A DNA stretch of 23,254 nucleotides from Paludibacteraceae bacterium. Lineage in GTDB: Bacteria > Bacteroidota > Bacteroidia > Bacteroidales > Paludibacteraceae. Under the pieces are notes generated by a model. The model was given only the letters and a program-made list of their open reading frames with translations, ran no database searches and was not told the DNA's origin. This document shows, piece after piece, positions 1-7,758 of the stretch (positions are counted from its first letter, which is position 1; every line of letters begins with the position of its first letter). Both the position numbers and the translations under genes were made by a program. Where the stretch lies: assembly GCA_016292775.1 (NCBI GenBank), contig JAEDFN010000028.1:1-23254 (forward strand). The letters are read 5' to 3'.

Positions 1-1538
1 AAATTCTCGAGCCATTTACCAAAACGACCGGTACCTGTGGATTGAGGTTTCCAATTGATAGTATTGTTCAATTCAATCATTCTGTCGCGACAAGCAGTAG
101 TACGAATAAACCAGCTATCGAGAGGATAATACAATACAGGTTTATCGGTACGCCAGCAGTGAGGGTAATTGTGAACATGCTTTTCGATTTTGAAAACGAG
201 AGATTGCTGTTTAAGCATCATGCAGATAGCAACGTCAAGAGTTTCGTCCTTATCGGTAAGATTAGGGTCGAAAGCATTTTTCACGAATCTACCTGCATAT
301 TCTTTATATTTTTCAACATCTACGGCTTTTTTGACGAAATCGGCATCGAGGTCTTCGATAACGAAGAATTTACCCGTCATGTCCACCATAGGGCGTTGTT
401 CGCCTTTATTGGTAATCATGATAAGGCCAGGCACGCCGGCTTTTTTAGCAACGAAAGCATCGTCGGCACCAAAAGTAGGGGCGATATGTACGATACCGGT
501 ACCATCTTCGGTAGTTACATAATCGCCTTGGATAACACGGAAAGCGCCTTCACCCGGGTTAACCCAAGGGATAAGTTGCTCGTATTCAGCACCAACAAGG
601 TCCGGACCCATACATTCTCCGAGTACGCGATAAGGGATTATTTTATCGCCCGCATTATAAGAATCCATATCCAACTCTGCACCCTTCGGGTTGAAATGAG
701 AGTTGATAAGAGGTTTTGCCACGATAAAAACAGCGCGTTTCGCATTATAAGGATTAAAGCTATCAACGGCAACATACTCAATTTTCGGACCGACACAAAG
801 AGCAGTATTAGAAGGCAAAGTCCATGGAGTAGTAGTCCAAGCAAGAAAATAAACATCACCCTTTAAATTAGGAAACGCCTTCAAAGAGCCCTTAACTTTG
901 AATTGGGCAACACAAGTAGTATCTTTAACATCGCGATAGCATCCCGGTTGGTTCAGTTCATGAGTTGAAAGACCGGTACCTGCTGCCGGTGAATAGGGCT
1001 GGATAGTATAACCCTTGTAAAGTAATCCCTTATTATATAATTGTTTAAGTAAAAACCAAAGCGTTTCGATATACTTATTATCATAAGTAATATAAGGATG
1101 ATCCATATCTACCCAATATCCCATTTTATGGGTAAGATCCTCCCACTCGCGAGTATATTTCATCACATCGGAGCGGCAAGCATTGTTATAGTCATCCACA
1201 GATACCTTTTTACCTATATCCTCTTTAGTGATACCGAGGCGTTTTTCAACTCCCAATTCTACGGGAAGCCCATGAGTATCCCAACCGGCTTTACGGCGAA
1301 CTTGGAAACCATTCATAGTTTTATAACGGCAGAAAGTATCTTTTATAGTACGAGCCATTACGTGGTGAATACCCGGCATACCATTTGCTGATGGAGGGCC
1401 TTCATAGAATACAAAAGAAGGGCAACCATCACGTTCGTCAATACTCTTATGGAATAAATTTTCTTTATCCCACTCTTTCAATATCTCTTTATTAACATTA
1501 GACAGATTAAAAGAAGAATACTCTTTAAATTTTTTCAT
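1..1538 (-). CDS. ileS: Isoleucyl-tRNA synthetase, N-terminal part (gene cut by window edge)
   Basis: Class I aminoacyl-tRNA synthetase that charges tRNA-Ile with isoleucine in the cytoplasm. The frame is open from the ATG at 1538 to the left edge, giving 512 codons; the KMSKS motif and the C-terminus lie outside. The protein begins MKKFKEYSSFNLSNVN. The ATP-binding signature region reads GMPGIHHVMARTIKD, so the HIGH box appears as GIHH (residues 56-59). The WDTHGLPVE block follows. The CP1 editing domain is represented by the Thr-rich WTTTPWTLPSNTA and by GTGIVHIAPTFGADD. At the far left, STGTGRFGKWLEN is typical of IleRS. The start is supported by a TAACTTTG -7 box at 1610-1617. To my recollection the GIHH signature is usual for Bacteroidota IleRS, so I do not read it as a defect. 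Family identification is firm. Confidence 0.97.
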   Translation of the reverse strand, partial: MKKFKEYSSFNLSNVNKEILKEWDKENLFHKSIDERDGCPSFVFYEGPPSANGMPGIHHVMARTIKDTFCRYKTMNGFQVRRKAGWDTHGLPVELGVEKRLGITKEDIGKKVSVDDYNNACRSDVMKYTREWEDLTHKMGYWVDMDHPYITYDNKYIETLWFLLKQLYNKGLLYKGYTIQPYSPAAGTGLSTHELNQPGCYRDVKDTTCVAQFKVKGSLKAFPNLKGDVYFLAWTTTPWTLPSNTALCVGPKIEYVAVDSFNPYNAKRAVFIVAKPLINSHFNPKGAELDMDSYNAGDKIIPYRVLGECMGPDLVGAEYEQLIPWVNPGEGAFRVIQGDYVTTEDGTGIVHIAPTFGADDAFVAKKAGVPGLIMITNKGEQRPMVDMTGKFFVIEDLDADFVKKAVDVEKYKEYAGRFVKNAFDPNLTDKDETLDVAICMMLKQQSLVFKIEKHVHNYPHCWRTDKPVLYYPLDSWFIRTTACRDRMIELNNTINWKPQSTGTGRFGKWLEN

Positions 1539-1609
1539 CTATTATTGATATTAAATACAATTAAATTACCTACTATACAACTAGAAATGTATTGCACACT
1601 GTTAGTTTG

Positions 1610-1617
1610 CAAAGTTA
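1610..1617 (-). promoter_or_regulatory. ileS promoter, -7 box
   Basis: The minus strand reads TAACTTTGC, a full match to the Bacteroidota -7 consensus TAnnTTTG, 71 nt upstream of the ileS start. The -33 position is only T-rich (TTTT at about 19 nt spacing), so the upstream half is weak. Confidence 0.6.
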
Positions 1618-1818
1618 CATTTTTTTTCTCAAATAAAAAAGCATACATAAACTATAATAGAAATACAATTAATAATGCTGAGAATTAGACATTTAGAACA
1701 AAATATGCGCACCACTTATTTTTTACAAAAAACAATTATCACATCTAATTATGAACAAATAATACAGATTATTAAAGTCAAACGCCGCATTATAGGTACA
1801 ATGTGTTGACAACGATAT

Positions 1819-1850
1819 AAAAAACCGCAACACAAACTGATGTATTGCGG
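1819..1850 (-). terminator. Rho-independent terminator of deoD
   Basis: On the minus strand CCGCAATACA pairs with TGTGTTGCGG (one mismatch, 6-nt loop; stem at 1825-1834 and 1841-1850) and is followed directly by six T at 1819-1824. It starts 37 nt after the deoD stop codon. Confidence 0.8.
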
Positions 1851-1887
1851 AATGATATCAGGATAAAAATAGATATTACTTAAAAGA

Positions 1888-2598
1888 TTAGATAATTCTC
1901 AGAGCCACTTCGAGCATATTGGTGAAGGCGGTTCTACGTTGCTCTGAAGTAGTAGCTTCACCGGTAAAGATACAATCGCTTACGGTGCAGATAGTAAGGG
2001 CTTTTTTACCGGCACGAGCAGCATTCATATAAAGAGCGGAAGCCTCCATTTCAACAGCGAGAACGCCCATTTTCTGCCATTTTTTTGCAGAAGAAGCATC
2101 TTCATAAAAAGTATCACTCGACAGGATATTACCCACTTTATAGTTAATATTCAATTGTTTAGCCACATCAACAGCCTTATTTACCAAATCGAAATCAGCG
2201 ATAGGAGCAAAAGTACCGGGAAGTTCGTATTGATGAGCATAATTGCTATTTGTACATGCGCCCATTGCTATTACGATATCGCCAAGATGAAGAGAAGTAT
2301 CATAAGCACCGGCAGATCCGACACGAATAATAGTATCTACATCATAAAAATTGAATAATTCGTAGGAATATATACCTATTGAAGGGATTCCCATACCATG
2401 TCCCATAATAGAAACCGGTTTTCCATTATACTTACCGGTAAAGCCGAGCATACCGCGTACATTATTGAATTGCACGGGATTTTCCAAATACTTCTCTGCC
2501 ATAAATTTAGCACGTAGCGGGTCACCTGCCATGAGAACCGTTTTGGCAATTTCGCCATATTTTGCCTCTATATGAGGAGTCGGAGTTTGATTTTCCAT
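1888..2598 (-). CDS. deoD: Purine nucleoside phosphorylase, DeoD (hexameric) type
   Basis: Cytoplasmic enzyme of purine salvage that splits purine (deoxy)ribonucleosides with phosphate into free base and (deoxy)ribose-1-phosphate. The 236-residue length is normal for the DeoD family. Visible motifs, mapped to the E. coli enzyme from memory: His9; the phosphate loop AGDPLRAK (residues 24-31) with Arg29; Arg48; RVGSAGA (92-98) with Arg92 and Ser95; VEMEAS (182-187), whose Glu and Met contact the nucleoside; and TVSDCI (205-210) with the catalytic-type Asp208, plus Arg221. The gene is a single unit with a near-perfect promoter at 2622-2653 and its own terminator at 1819-1850. The start ATG at 2598 lies downstream of the expected transcription start and leaves a short leader. 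Close relatives include uridine phosphorylase, but the motif set and length favour DeoD. Confidence 0.96.
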   Translation of the reverse strand: MENQTPTPHIEAKYGEIAKTVLMAGDPLRAKFMAEKYLENPVQFNNVRGMLGFTGKYNGKPVSIMGHGMGIPSIGIYSYELFNFYDVDTIIRVGSAGAYDTSLHLGDIVIAMGACTNSNYAHQYELPGTFAPIADFDLVNKAVDVAKQLNINYKVGNILSSDTFYEDASSAKKWQKMGVLAVEMEASALYMNAARAGKKALTICTVSDCIFTGEATTSEQRRTAFTNMLEVALRII

Positions 2599-2621
2599 AG
2601 ATTAAAACTTTAAATTCACAT

Positions 2622-2653
2622 CAAAGGTACGAATAATAAATTACACCACCAAA
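2622..2653 (-). promoter_or_regulatory. deoD promoter
   Basis: Minus strand: -33 TTTG (2650-2653), exactly 20 nt, -7 TACCTTTG (2622-2629). Both boxes match the Bacteroidota primary sigma consensus. Transcription would start near 2615, giving a leader of under 20 nt before the deoD ATG. Confidence 0.85.
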
Positions 2654-2801
2654 TTTTTATACAGAAAATGATTTACACAAAAAAATTAATACAATGCAAT
2701 GCCCATATACATCACGATACACACTTTGCCATAGAATAATATCTTATTGGATTGTATTTTATTTGGCAAATCTTATTGGCAAGGTAATTATTCCAAATAA
2801 A

Positions 2802-3707
2802 TCACTCAGTTTGAGAATCAATTGGTTCGAAATGGATACATATATAAGAATTATTACCGAACCTCTCTTTGTATTTGCCTTCTAAAACAGAGACAATATT
2901 ATGAGCCTCAGTAAGAGTGATATCGCCACGCATCATAACGTGAATATCTATAGCGATATGATTACCAATACGGCGAGTTCGTAGATGATGAGGGGCTTTA
3001 ATGCCGTTGCATGAAAGGGCGATATCAACGATTTCCTTCTCCACATCGGCACTGAGAGATTTCTCCATCAACTCATCGATACAAGGCTTAATGAGTTGTA
3101 TAGATACCTTAACAATAAAAATGCTGACAATAACAGCAGCAAGAGGGTCAAGTACACGCCATTTATCACCGAGCACCAAAGCACCGCTGATGCCCAATGC
3201 CACGCCGATAGATGAGAGAGCATCGCTTCTATGGTGCCATGCATTAGCCACTACACTCTTCGAATTGAGGTTTTTACCCTTATATACCGTATATTGATAT
3301 ACCAATTCTTTTGACACAATAGATACCAAAGCAGCAATCAAAGCGAGTAAAGACGGCTCGGGAAGTTCCCCACCCTTAAAAAACAGATATATCATCTCGG
3401 CACCATTATAAAAGATACCCGCTCCAACAACGAGCAGTACCAATCCGATGATGGCAGTGGCTAAAGTTTCGTATTTTCCATGACCATAATGATGATCGGC
3501 ATCCTCCGGTTTGGACGATACTTTCACAAAAACCACTACAATAATATCTGTAATAAAATCGGATAAAGAGTGAATTGCATCTGCCATCATAGCAGCACTA
3601 TGACCTACAATACCTGCAACGAACTTAAAAACAAGCAAAATAAAATTTACAACACTACCAACTAAAGTTACGCGATAGATTTCTTTATTTCTTTTCTTCT
3701 CTTCCAT
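2802..3707 (-). CDS. Cation diffusion facilitator (CDF) family metal exporter
   Basis: Predicted inner-membrane antiporter that expels a divalent metal, probably Zn2+ and possibly Fe2+ or others. From the preferred start it has 301 residues, the usual CDF length. Hydrophobic segments begin near residues 13 (VTLVGSVVNFILLVFKFVAG), 45, 80, 110, 155 and 185. Two metal-site helices are recognisable: DAIHSLSDF in TM2 and AWHHRSDAL in TM5, each with HxxxD, the HD-HD pattern common in Zn transporters. The C-terminal part after IDELMEKSL is the cytoplasmic dimerisation domain with several His. A longer frame begins at 3728, but that codon lies inside the -7 promoter box (3726-3733), so the ATG at 3707 (MEEKKRNKE) is chosen. 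Nearest named relatives are FieF/YiiP and CzcD; substrate cannot be fixed from sequence alone. Confidence 0.93.
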   Translation of the reverse strand: MEEKKRNKEIYRVTLVGSVVNFILLVFKFVAGIVGHSAAMMADAIHSLSDFITDIIVVVFVKVSSKPEDADHHYGHGKYETLATAIIGLVLLVVGAGIFYNGAEMIYLFFKGGELPEPSLLALIAALVSIVSKELVYQYTVYKGKNLNSKSVVANAWHHRSDALSSIGVALGISGALVLGDKWRVLDPLAAVIVSIFIVKVSIQLIKPCIDELMEKSLSADVEKEIVDIALSCNGIKAPHHLRTRRIGNHIAIDIHVMMRGDITLTEAHNIVSVLEGKYKERFGNNSYICIHFEPIDSQTE

Positions 3708-3725
3708 AATAGAAAATTTGGGCAA

Positions 3726-3733
3726 CAAAGGTA
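3726..3733 (-). promoter_or_regulatory. CDF exporter promoter, -7 box
   Basis: The minus strand reads TACCTTTG, a full -7 match, about 19 nt upstream of the preferred start. There is no good TTTG at the -33 position; the region instead holds a 10-bp palindrome ACATATATGT (3747-3756) that could be an operator. The position of this box rules out the upstream Met codon at 3728. Confidence 0.65.
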
Positions 3734-3835
3734 ATACAAATTATTCACATATATGTAAAGTATTTTAACGAAATAATCAGCCTATATATTATATAATAAA
3801 AAAAATTAATGTTGAAAATACTATATTAAGGGAAT

Positions 3836-3870
3836 AAAAAAACGGAAATCTTGCTCACGCAAGATTTCCG
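3836..3870 (-). terminator. Strong rho-independent terminator
   Basis: CGGAAATCTTGC and GCAAGATTTCCG form a perfect 12-bp stem with a 4-nt loop (3843-3870). On the minus strand it is followed by seven T (3836-3842). No T run follows on the plus strand, so it acts leftward. It lies 314 nt beyond the stop of the lipoprotein gene but only about 80-110 nt from the promoter at 3953-3984. Confidence 0.88.
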
Positions 3871-3947
3871 CCCACATTATCTATAATCTATAATCTATAA
3901 AAAAACCTCCATGATTATTAACTACATTTCGAGTTACATCTACTTTG
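3836..3947 (-). ncRNA. Candidate small RNA or attenuated leader (about 110 nt)
   Basis: A complete promoter (3953-3984) and a strong terminator (3836-3870) delimit a predicted leftward transcript of about 110 nt with no convincing protein frame. It carries GGAGG followed by a T run, then three tandem copies of ATAGATT-like sequence, then the terminator hairpin. It reads toward the CDF exporter gene, whose start is 129 nt past the terminator, so it may be a free small RNA or a leader ended by attenuation. No known riboswitch core was recognised. The ends are inferred from promoter spacing. Confidence 0.45.
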
Positions 3948-3952
3948 CGGTG

Positions 3953-3984
3953 CAAAGGTATGGTTTTATATTAGACCTACCAAA
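3953..3984 (-). promoter_or_regulatory. Promoter of the candidate small RNA/leader
   Basis: Minus strand: -33 TTTG (3981-3984), exactly 20 nt, -7 TACCTTTG (3953-3960). This is as good a match as the deoD promoter, yet no protein gene starts downstream before the terminator. Confidence 0.8.
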
Positions 3985-4126
3985 CGATAAATACCATTTA
4001 ACTATGATTTAACATTAATTTAAACGATACTATAATGATGAAAAAATAAAATTACAAATCAATTAACATTAAATCAAATAATTATAAATTAAACCGGATA
4101 CGATATTGAAAACATTCCGGAGAAAC

Positions 4127-4160
4127 AAAAATATGCCTTACAACATTTTTAAAAAGCATA
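4127..4160 (-). terminator. Possible weak terminator of the lipoprotein gene
   Basis: On the minus strand TATGC (4156-4160) can pair with GCATA (4132-4136) across a long loop, followed by a short T run. It lies 24 nt after the stop codon, the right place, but the stem is only five pairs. Confidence 0.3.
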
Positions 4161-4183
4161 AATAACATATTTTTATACACATC

Positions 4184-5062
4184 CTAATCATTAATCATAA
4201 ATATTTTACTTTGAATCAAGTCGGGAATGCACAAAAATCCGTGATAAAAAGTAATTTGAGCCGGACCTATAAGAGAAAAGTCGTGATTTATAATAACGAT
4301 TTGGTCGGAATTGTTTAAATTAATTTTACCAACAGTACCCCCTATCCAATCGGTAAAATAGAGCCAATTACCATCAACAGCAAGACCATCATATTGGCCG
4401 ACACGAGAAATAAAAGGTTTCGGAACGGGGTTATTAAAATCATCCACTACATAAATAACATTTTCAGCGGTAGGATTTTCTCCTTTACAATTGTAACTAC
4501 CAATATACAATTTACCATTATGCAATGCCATTCCGTTTGGACCCGGCACGGAAAAATACAGTTGAATACCACTGATTTGAGGTGCGCCATCATCCTTCAA
4601 CATCAAAGCCAAAATATGGTTGGAATTTGAGACTGAAATAAGGAGTACATCATCAACCACCAACAGATGATTAACAACAACATCTTCACTCGGGAGAGGG
4701 ATAGAAATTATTTTAGGTTCTGCTGACGATAAATTCACTGCGTGAATACGATTATAATCGGCGACATATAAAAAATTTCCCGCTCTGACTAATCCCCTTG
4801 GGGTTGATAATTTACCTTCAAGACCCTGTAAAGTGTCAAATTTTTCTCCATCATATTTCAAAATGTAGCCTTTATTACTTGGAATATTAGAAAGAGAATC
4901 CACGCCGAAATTCGAAATATAGATAACATCATAATCGGCATAAACAGCCTCACAAAAACTCAAACCATCTTCAAGCACTTTTACCTTTGATTTACAAGAG
5001 GTAAACAGAGCCAAAGAGATAGCAACGACAAAGAATAATAATGTGCGATAAAAAAACTTCAT
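4184..5062 (-). CDS. Lipoprotein with NHL/SMP-30-like beta-propeller repeats
   Basis: From the ATG at 5062 the protein has 292 residues and begins with a lipoprotein signal: a charged start (MKFFYR), a hydrophobic core, then LFTSC with Cys23 as the likely lipidated residue. The rest is a soluble beta-rich domain with recurring blade-like motifs such as NFLYVADYNRIHAVNL, GMALHNGKLYIGSYN and GLAVDGNWLYFTDWIGG, typical of six-bladed propellers of the NHL, SMP-30 or YncE kind. I cannot name a substrate or enzyme activity; surface binding or scaffold roles are as likely as catalysis. The frame is open upstream to 5173, but the promoter -7 box at 5092-5099 lies between, so that start is rejected. 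The gene is divergent from tldD. Confidence 0.85.
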   Translation of the reverse strand: MKFFYRTLLFFVVAISLALFTSCKSKVKVLEDGLSFCEAVYADYDVIYISNFGVDSLSNIPSNKGYILKYDGEKFDTLQGLEGKLSTPRGLVRAGNFLYVADYNRIHAVNLSSAEPKIISIPLPSEDVVVNHLLVVDDVLLISVSNSNHILALMLKDDGAPQISGIQLYFSVPGPNGMALHNGKLYIGSYNCKGENPTAENVIYVVDDFNNPVPKPFISRVGQYDGLAVDGNWLYFTDWIGGTVGKINLNNSDQIVIINHDFSLIGPAQITFYHGFLCIPDLIQSKIFMIND

Positions 5063-5091
5063 ACCTTTATTTATATTTATAAAATCAATCG

Positions 5092-5123
5092 CAAAAGTAA
5101 TATTTTTTTCGTAAATTCGCAAT
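5092..5123 (-). promoter_or_regulatory. Promoter of the lipoprotein gene
   Basis: Minus strand -7 box TACTTTTG (5092-5099) with ATTG 20 nt upstream (5120-5123). It lies 30 nt before the ATG at 5062 and fixes that start. Confidence 0.65.
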
Positions 5124-5160
5124 CGAAAATAATTAATAAAAAGACACACTATTACAACAT

Positions 5161-6591
5161 ATGGAACAAGCAATCAGCATCAACAAAGCACTCGATTTTT
5201 TCAAATTAACAATCAACGATTTACAAAAAGCAATATCCGTAGCCATGAGTAGGAAAGCCACCTATGCGGACATTTATATTGAATATACAACCACAAACGC
5301 CATCATATATAAAGAGGATAAAATCGACTATGCATACGAAGATCTTGATTCCGGAGCAGGAATAAGAGTGGTTTCCGACGAGCATTCCGGATATGCCTAC
5401 ACCGAGATAATCACGCCTAAAGATTTGATAAAAGCAGCAAATTTTGCCAATAAAATTTCGGACGGGAATATTGTTTTTGCACCGGTAAACATAAATTTTC
5501 TTGAGATAAAAAACAATAGATACCCGATATTAAAGAGTTGGGACGATTATACCACGAATGATAAAAGCAGATATTTGGATTTACTCAACAGCAAGATAAA
5601 AAGTATAGAGGGTAATATTTCGAATATAAAAATCAATTTCAGTAACGAAACAAAAAAAATATTATTTATCAATTCTGAAGGCGACATTTATGCAGACATC
5701 AGGCCAACGGCGAATTTATCGGTATCATGTATAATAGTTGACGGCGAAAAAACCGGCAATGCCAATATTTCAAAATCATTCTTAAAAGGATATGAATTTT
5801 TTGATGAAGAGATGATAGAAAAGATGGCCAAAGAGCTGGTAGATAGAGCACGACTCAACATTATCTCCACAAAACCACAAGGGGGCAAGATGCCTGTAGT
5901 GATGGGGTGCGGAGAAAGTGGAATATTGCTTCACGAAGCAATAGGGCACACTTTTGAAGCAGACTTTATTCGCAAAAAAACAAGCGTATTTTGCAATCAA
6001 TTAGGCAATAAGATATGCAATTCGGAAATTACGATTGTAGACGACGGCACAATACCATTCAACAGGGGCTCGATAAATTTCGATGACGAAGGCGTTGAAG
6101 GAGAGAAAACCCATTTAATTACCAATGGTGTATTGACAGGTTTTTTACATGACAGGATTTCGGCACGACATTTCGGAGTAAAGCCGACGGGTAACGGGCG
6201 CAGATCGTCCTTCCGCAAAGAACCAATTCCACGAATGCGATCTACATATATGGAAAACGGCAATCATTCATTAGAAGAGATGATAGCAGAGGTGAACAAA
6301 GGAGTTTTTGTGGAATCGTATTCCAACGGGGAAGTAGAGATTGGTGCAGGAAATTTCACATTCTATGTAAAACAGGGATATATGATAGAAAACGGGAAAC
6401 TTACCACACCGATAAAAGACATCAATGTAATTGGAAACGGGCCGGAAGCATTGGCGAATATCTCTATGGTAGGAAATGATTTAGAAATAAGCAATGCCAC
6501 TTGGATGTGCGGCAAAAACGGACAAAATTGCCCTGTATCATGCGGAATGCCATCTGTGCTTGTAAACAATCTAACGGTAGGAGGTGAATAG
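5161..6591 (+). CDS. tldD: TldD-family metalloprotease subunit
   Basis: Member of the TldD/PmbA (TldE) family of zinc peptidases. In E. coli TldD pairs with TldE and trims peptide substrates such as microcin B17 and CcdA; TldD carries the metal site. The 476-residue length is normal. The key motif is LLHEAIGHTFEAD with HExxxH at residues 258-262; the DDGTIP and DDEGVEGEKT blocks and the C-terminal GNGPEALANISMVGND region are characteristic of TldD and confirm it as the catalytic type, not the PmbA type. No pmbA/tldE gene is adjacent in this window. It begins the rightward tldD-sbcD-sbcC block, its TAG stop abutting the sbcD ATG. The promoter is unclear: TAAATTCG at 5112-5119 is a one-mismatch -7 box. 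The real substrate in this organism is unknown. Confidence 0.94.
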   Translation: MEQAISINKALDFFKLTINDLQKAISVAMSRKATYADIYIEYTTTNAIIYKEDKIDYAYEDLDSGAGIRVVSDEHSGYAYTEIITPKDLIKAANFANKISDGNIVFAPVNINFLEIKNNRYPILKSWDDYTTNDKSRYLDLLNSKIKSIEGNISNIKINFSNETKKILFINSEGDIYADIRPTANLSVSCIIVDGEKTGNANISKSFLKGYEFFDEEMIEKMAKELVDRARLNIISTKPQGGKMPVVMGCGESGILLHEAIGHTFEADFIRKKTSVFCNQLGNKICNSEITIVDDGTIPFNRGSINFDDEGVEGEKTHLITNGVLTGFLHDRISARHFGVKPTGNGRRSSFRKEPIPRMRSTYMENGNHSLEEMIAEVNKGVFVESYSNGEVEIGAGNFTFYVKQGYMIENGKLTTPIKDINVIGNGPEALANISMVGNDLEISNATWMCGKNGQNCPVSCGMPSVLVNNLTVGGE

Positions 6592-7758
6592 ATGAAAGTA
6601 ATACATACTGCCGACTGGCATATCGGTCAATCTTTTTATAATTACGACCGTAGCGAAGAGCATAAATTCTTTTTCGATCAGCTGAACAGCATTGTGGAGC
6701 AAGAAAAACCCGATGCACTATTAATAAGCGGAGATGTATACAACACCTCTTTACCCTCAAATTCAGCTACAAAACTTTACACTGATGCATTAATAAATTT
6801 ACACAAGAGCTGTACATCGATGCGAATATACGTCATTGCAGGAAATCATGACAGCTATACACAACTCGAAGCAACCCGGCAAGTTTGGAAATTAGCAAAC
6901 GTAAAAATTTGTGGCACTATAAAATACGATAACGATAAAAAACCTATTCTCGATGATTTGATAGACTACATCCCGGGAAAAGGATATGTAGCAACAATAC
7001 CCTATCGATATTTATTGGATATAGATATTTTCAAACAGATACAAGAAAGAGTACGGCAGAAGAATATTTCAAACGAACCACTATTTATGATGGGACATTT
7101 AGCTGTACAGAACAGCAATTTTACAGGACACGACCTTAATAATATTGGAGGAATAGACTGCGAAAGCACCGATTCGTTTGGTAATTACTTCAGTTACATA
7201 GCATTAGGACATATTCACTATCCACAAACATTACTCAACCAAGGCAGGATAATAAGATATAGCGGCAGTGCATTACATATTAATTTCGATGAAAATTACC
7301 CACATTCAGTAACCGTCATCACCTCAAATAGTATCAATAGCATCGAAGAATTAAGAGAGATAGTAATCGAACAGAAAGAGAAGATGTATACACTACCTGC
7401 ACAACCTGCTCCTTTCGAAGAGGTGATAAAAATACTTAACGAATTCAATCCCGACAAAAGCGGATATTTACGACTGAACATATTAGTAAAAGATTATCTG
7501 CCAAACAATTGTCAAAATGAATTATTAAATATCATTTCTACAAAAGAGAACTTGAAATTCTGTTTGACAAAAACCACTTTAGAACATAATCAGGAAGAAG
7601 AGAGCGACAAAAAAATTTTCAACACCGAAGAGATAAAAAGCATCTCTCCTATAGAATTGGCAAAAATATTTTATGAAGAGCGGAACCATGTAAAAATGGA
7701 GCCGGAGATGATAGATTTATTAAATAAAATAATCAAAGAGACAAACGAAACATTATGA
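6592..7758 (+). CDS. sbcD: SbcCD nuclease subunit D (Mre11-like)
   Basis: Mn-dependent phosphoesterase subunit of SbcCD, the bacterial Mre11-Rad50 equivalent that cuts DNA hairpins and processes blocked double-strand ends. The 388 residues show all metallophosphoesterase motifs in order: HTADWHIG with Asp8 and His10, SGDVYN with Asp48, AGNHDS with Asn85, His86 and Asp87, MGHLAV with His169, and LGHIHYPQ with His207 and His209. The region after about 270 is the capping and C-terminal domain that contacts SbcC. The start codon follows the tldD stop with no spacer, and the TGA stop overlaps the sbcC ATG (ATGA), so translation of the three genes is probably coupled. The order sbcD then sbcC is the common one. 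Confidence 0.97.
   Translation: MKVIHTADWHIGQSFYNYDRSEEHKFFFDQLNSIVEQEKPDALLISGDVYNTSLPSNSATKLYTDALINLHKSCTSMRIYVIAGNHDSYTQLEATRQVWKLANVKICGTIKYDNDKKPILDDLIDYIPGKGYVATIPYRYLLDIDIFKQIQERVRQKNISNEPLFMMGHLAVQNSNFTGHDLNNIGGIDCESTDSFGNYFSYIALGHIHYPQTLLNQGRIIRYSGSALHINFDENYPHSVTVITSNSINSIEELREIVIEQKEKMYTLPAQPAPFEEVIKILNEFNPDKSGYLRLNILVKDYLPNNCQNELLNIISTKENLKFCLTKTTLEHNQEEESDKKIFNTEEIKSISPIELAKIFYEERNHVKMEPEMIDLLNKIIKETNETL

Larger units (their letters stand above)
1539..1887. other. Intergenic region between ileS and deoD
   Basis: This 349-bp stretch holds the leftward ileS promoter (about 1610-1617) and the leftward deoD terminator (1819-1850). Between them, 1618-1818 is AT-rich; I see no convincing reading frame, tRNA or repeat there. 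Confidence 0.6.
3708..4183. other. Intergenic region between the CDF gene and the lipoprotein gene
   Basis: This 476-bp AT-rich stretch contains, in leftward order, a weak terminator for the lipoprotein gene (4127-4160), an AT-rich spacer, a perfect promoter (3953-3984), a short leader with three 7-nt tandem repeats (about 3877-3900), a perfect 12-bp terminator hairpin (3836-3870) and the CDF promoter (3726-3733). No credible protein gene is visible in it. Confidence 0.6.

Noticed and set aside
42..866. A 274-codon open frame on the plus strand
   Set aside because: It lies wholly antisense to ileS, whose conserved motifs are plain on the other strand; the product has no recognisable family and no promoter.
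2763..2782. Direct repeat TTGGCAA, 6 nt, TTGGCAA
   Set aside because: It sits just past the end of the CDF gene with no promoter for it to control; probably chance.
3821..3877. An 18-codon frame (MWAEILREQDFRFF...) across the terminator of the candidate small RNA
   Set aside because: It needs transcription through the terminator stem, and the only GGAGG is 28 nt from its ATG, too far for a ribosome site.
3877..3900. Three tandem 7-nt repeats resembling a repeat array
   Set aside because: Far too short and AT-rich for a CRISPR or a meaningful satellite; kept only as part of the leader description.
5063..5173. Upstream extension of the lipoprotein gene to an ATG at 5173
   Set aside because: The extension crosses the promoter -7 box and would place 37 residues ahead of a clean lipoprotein signal peptide.
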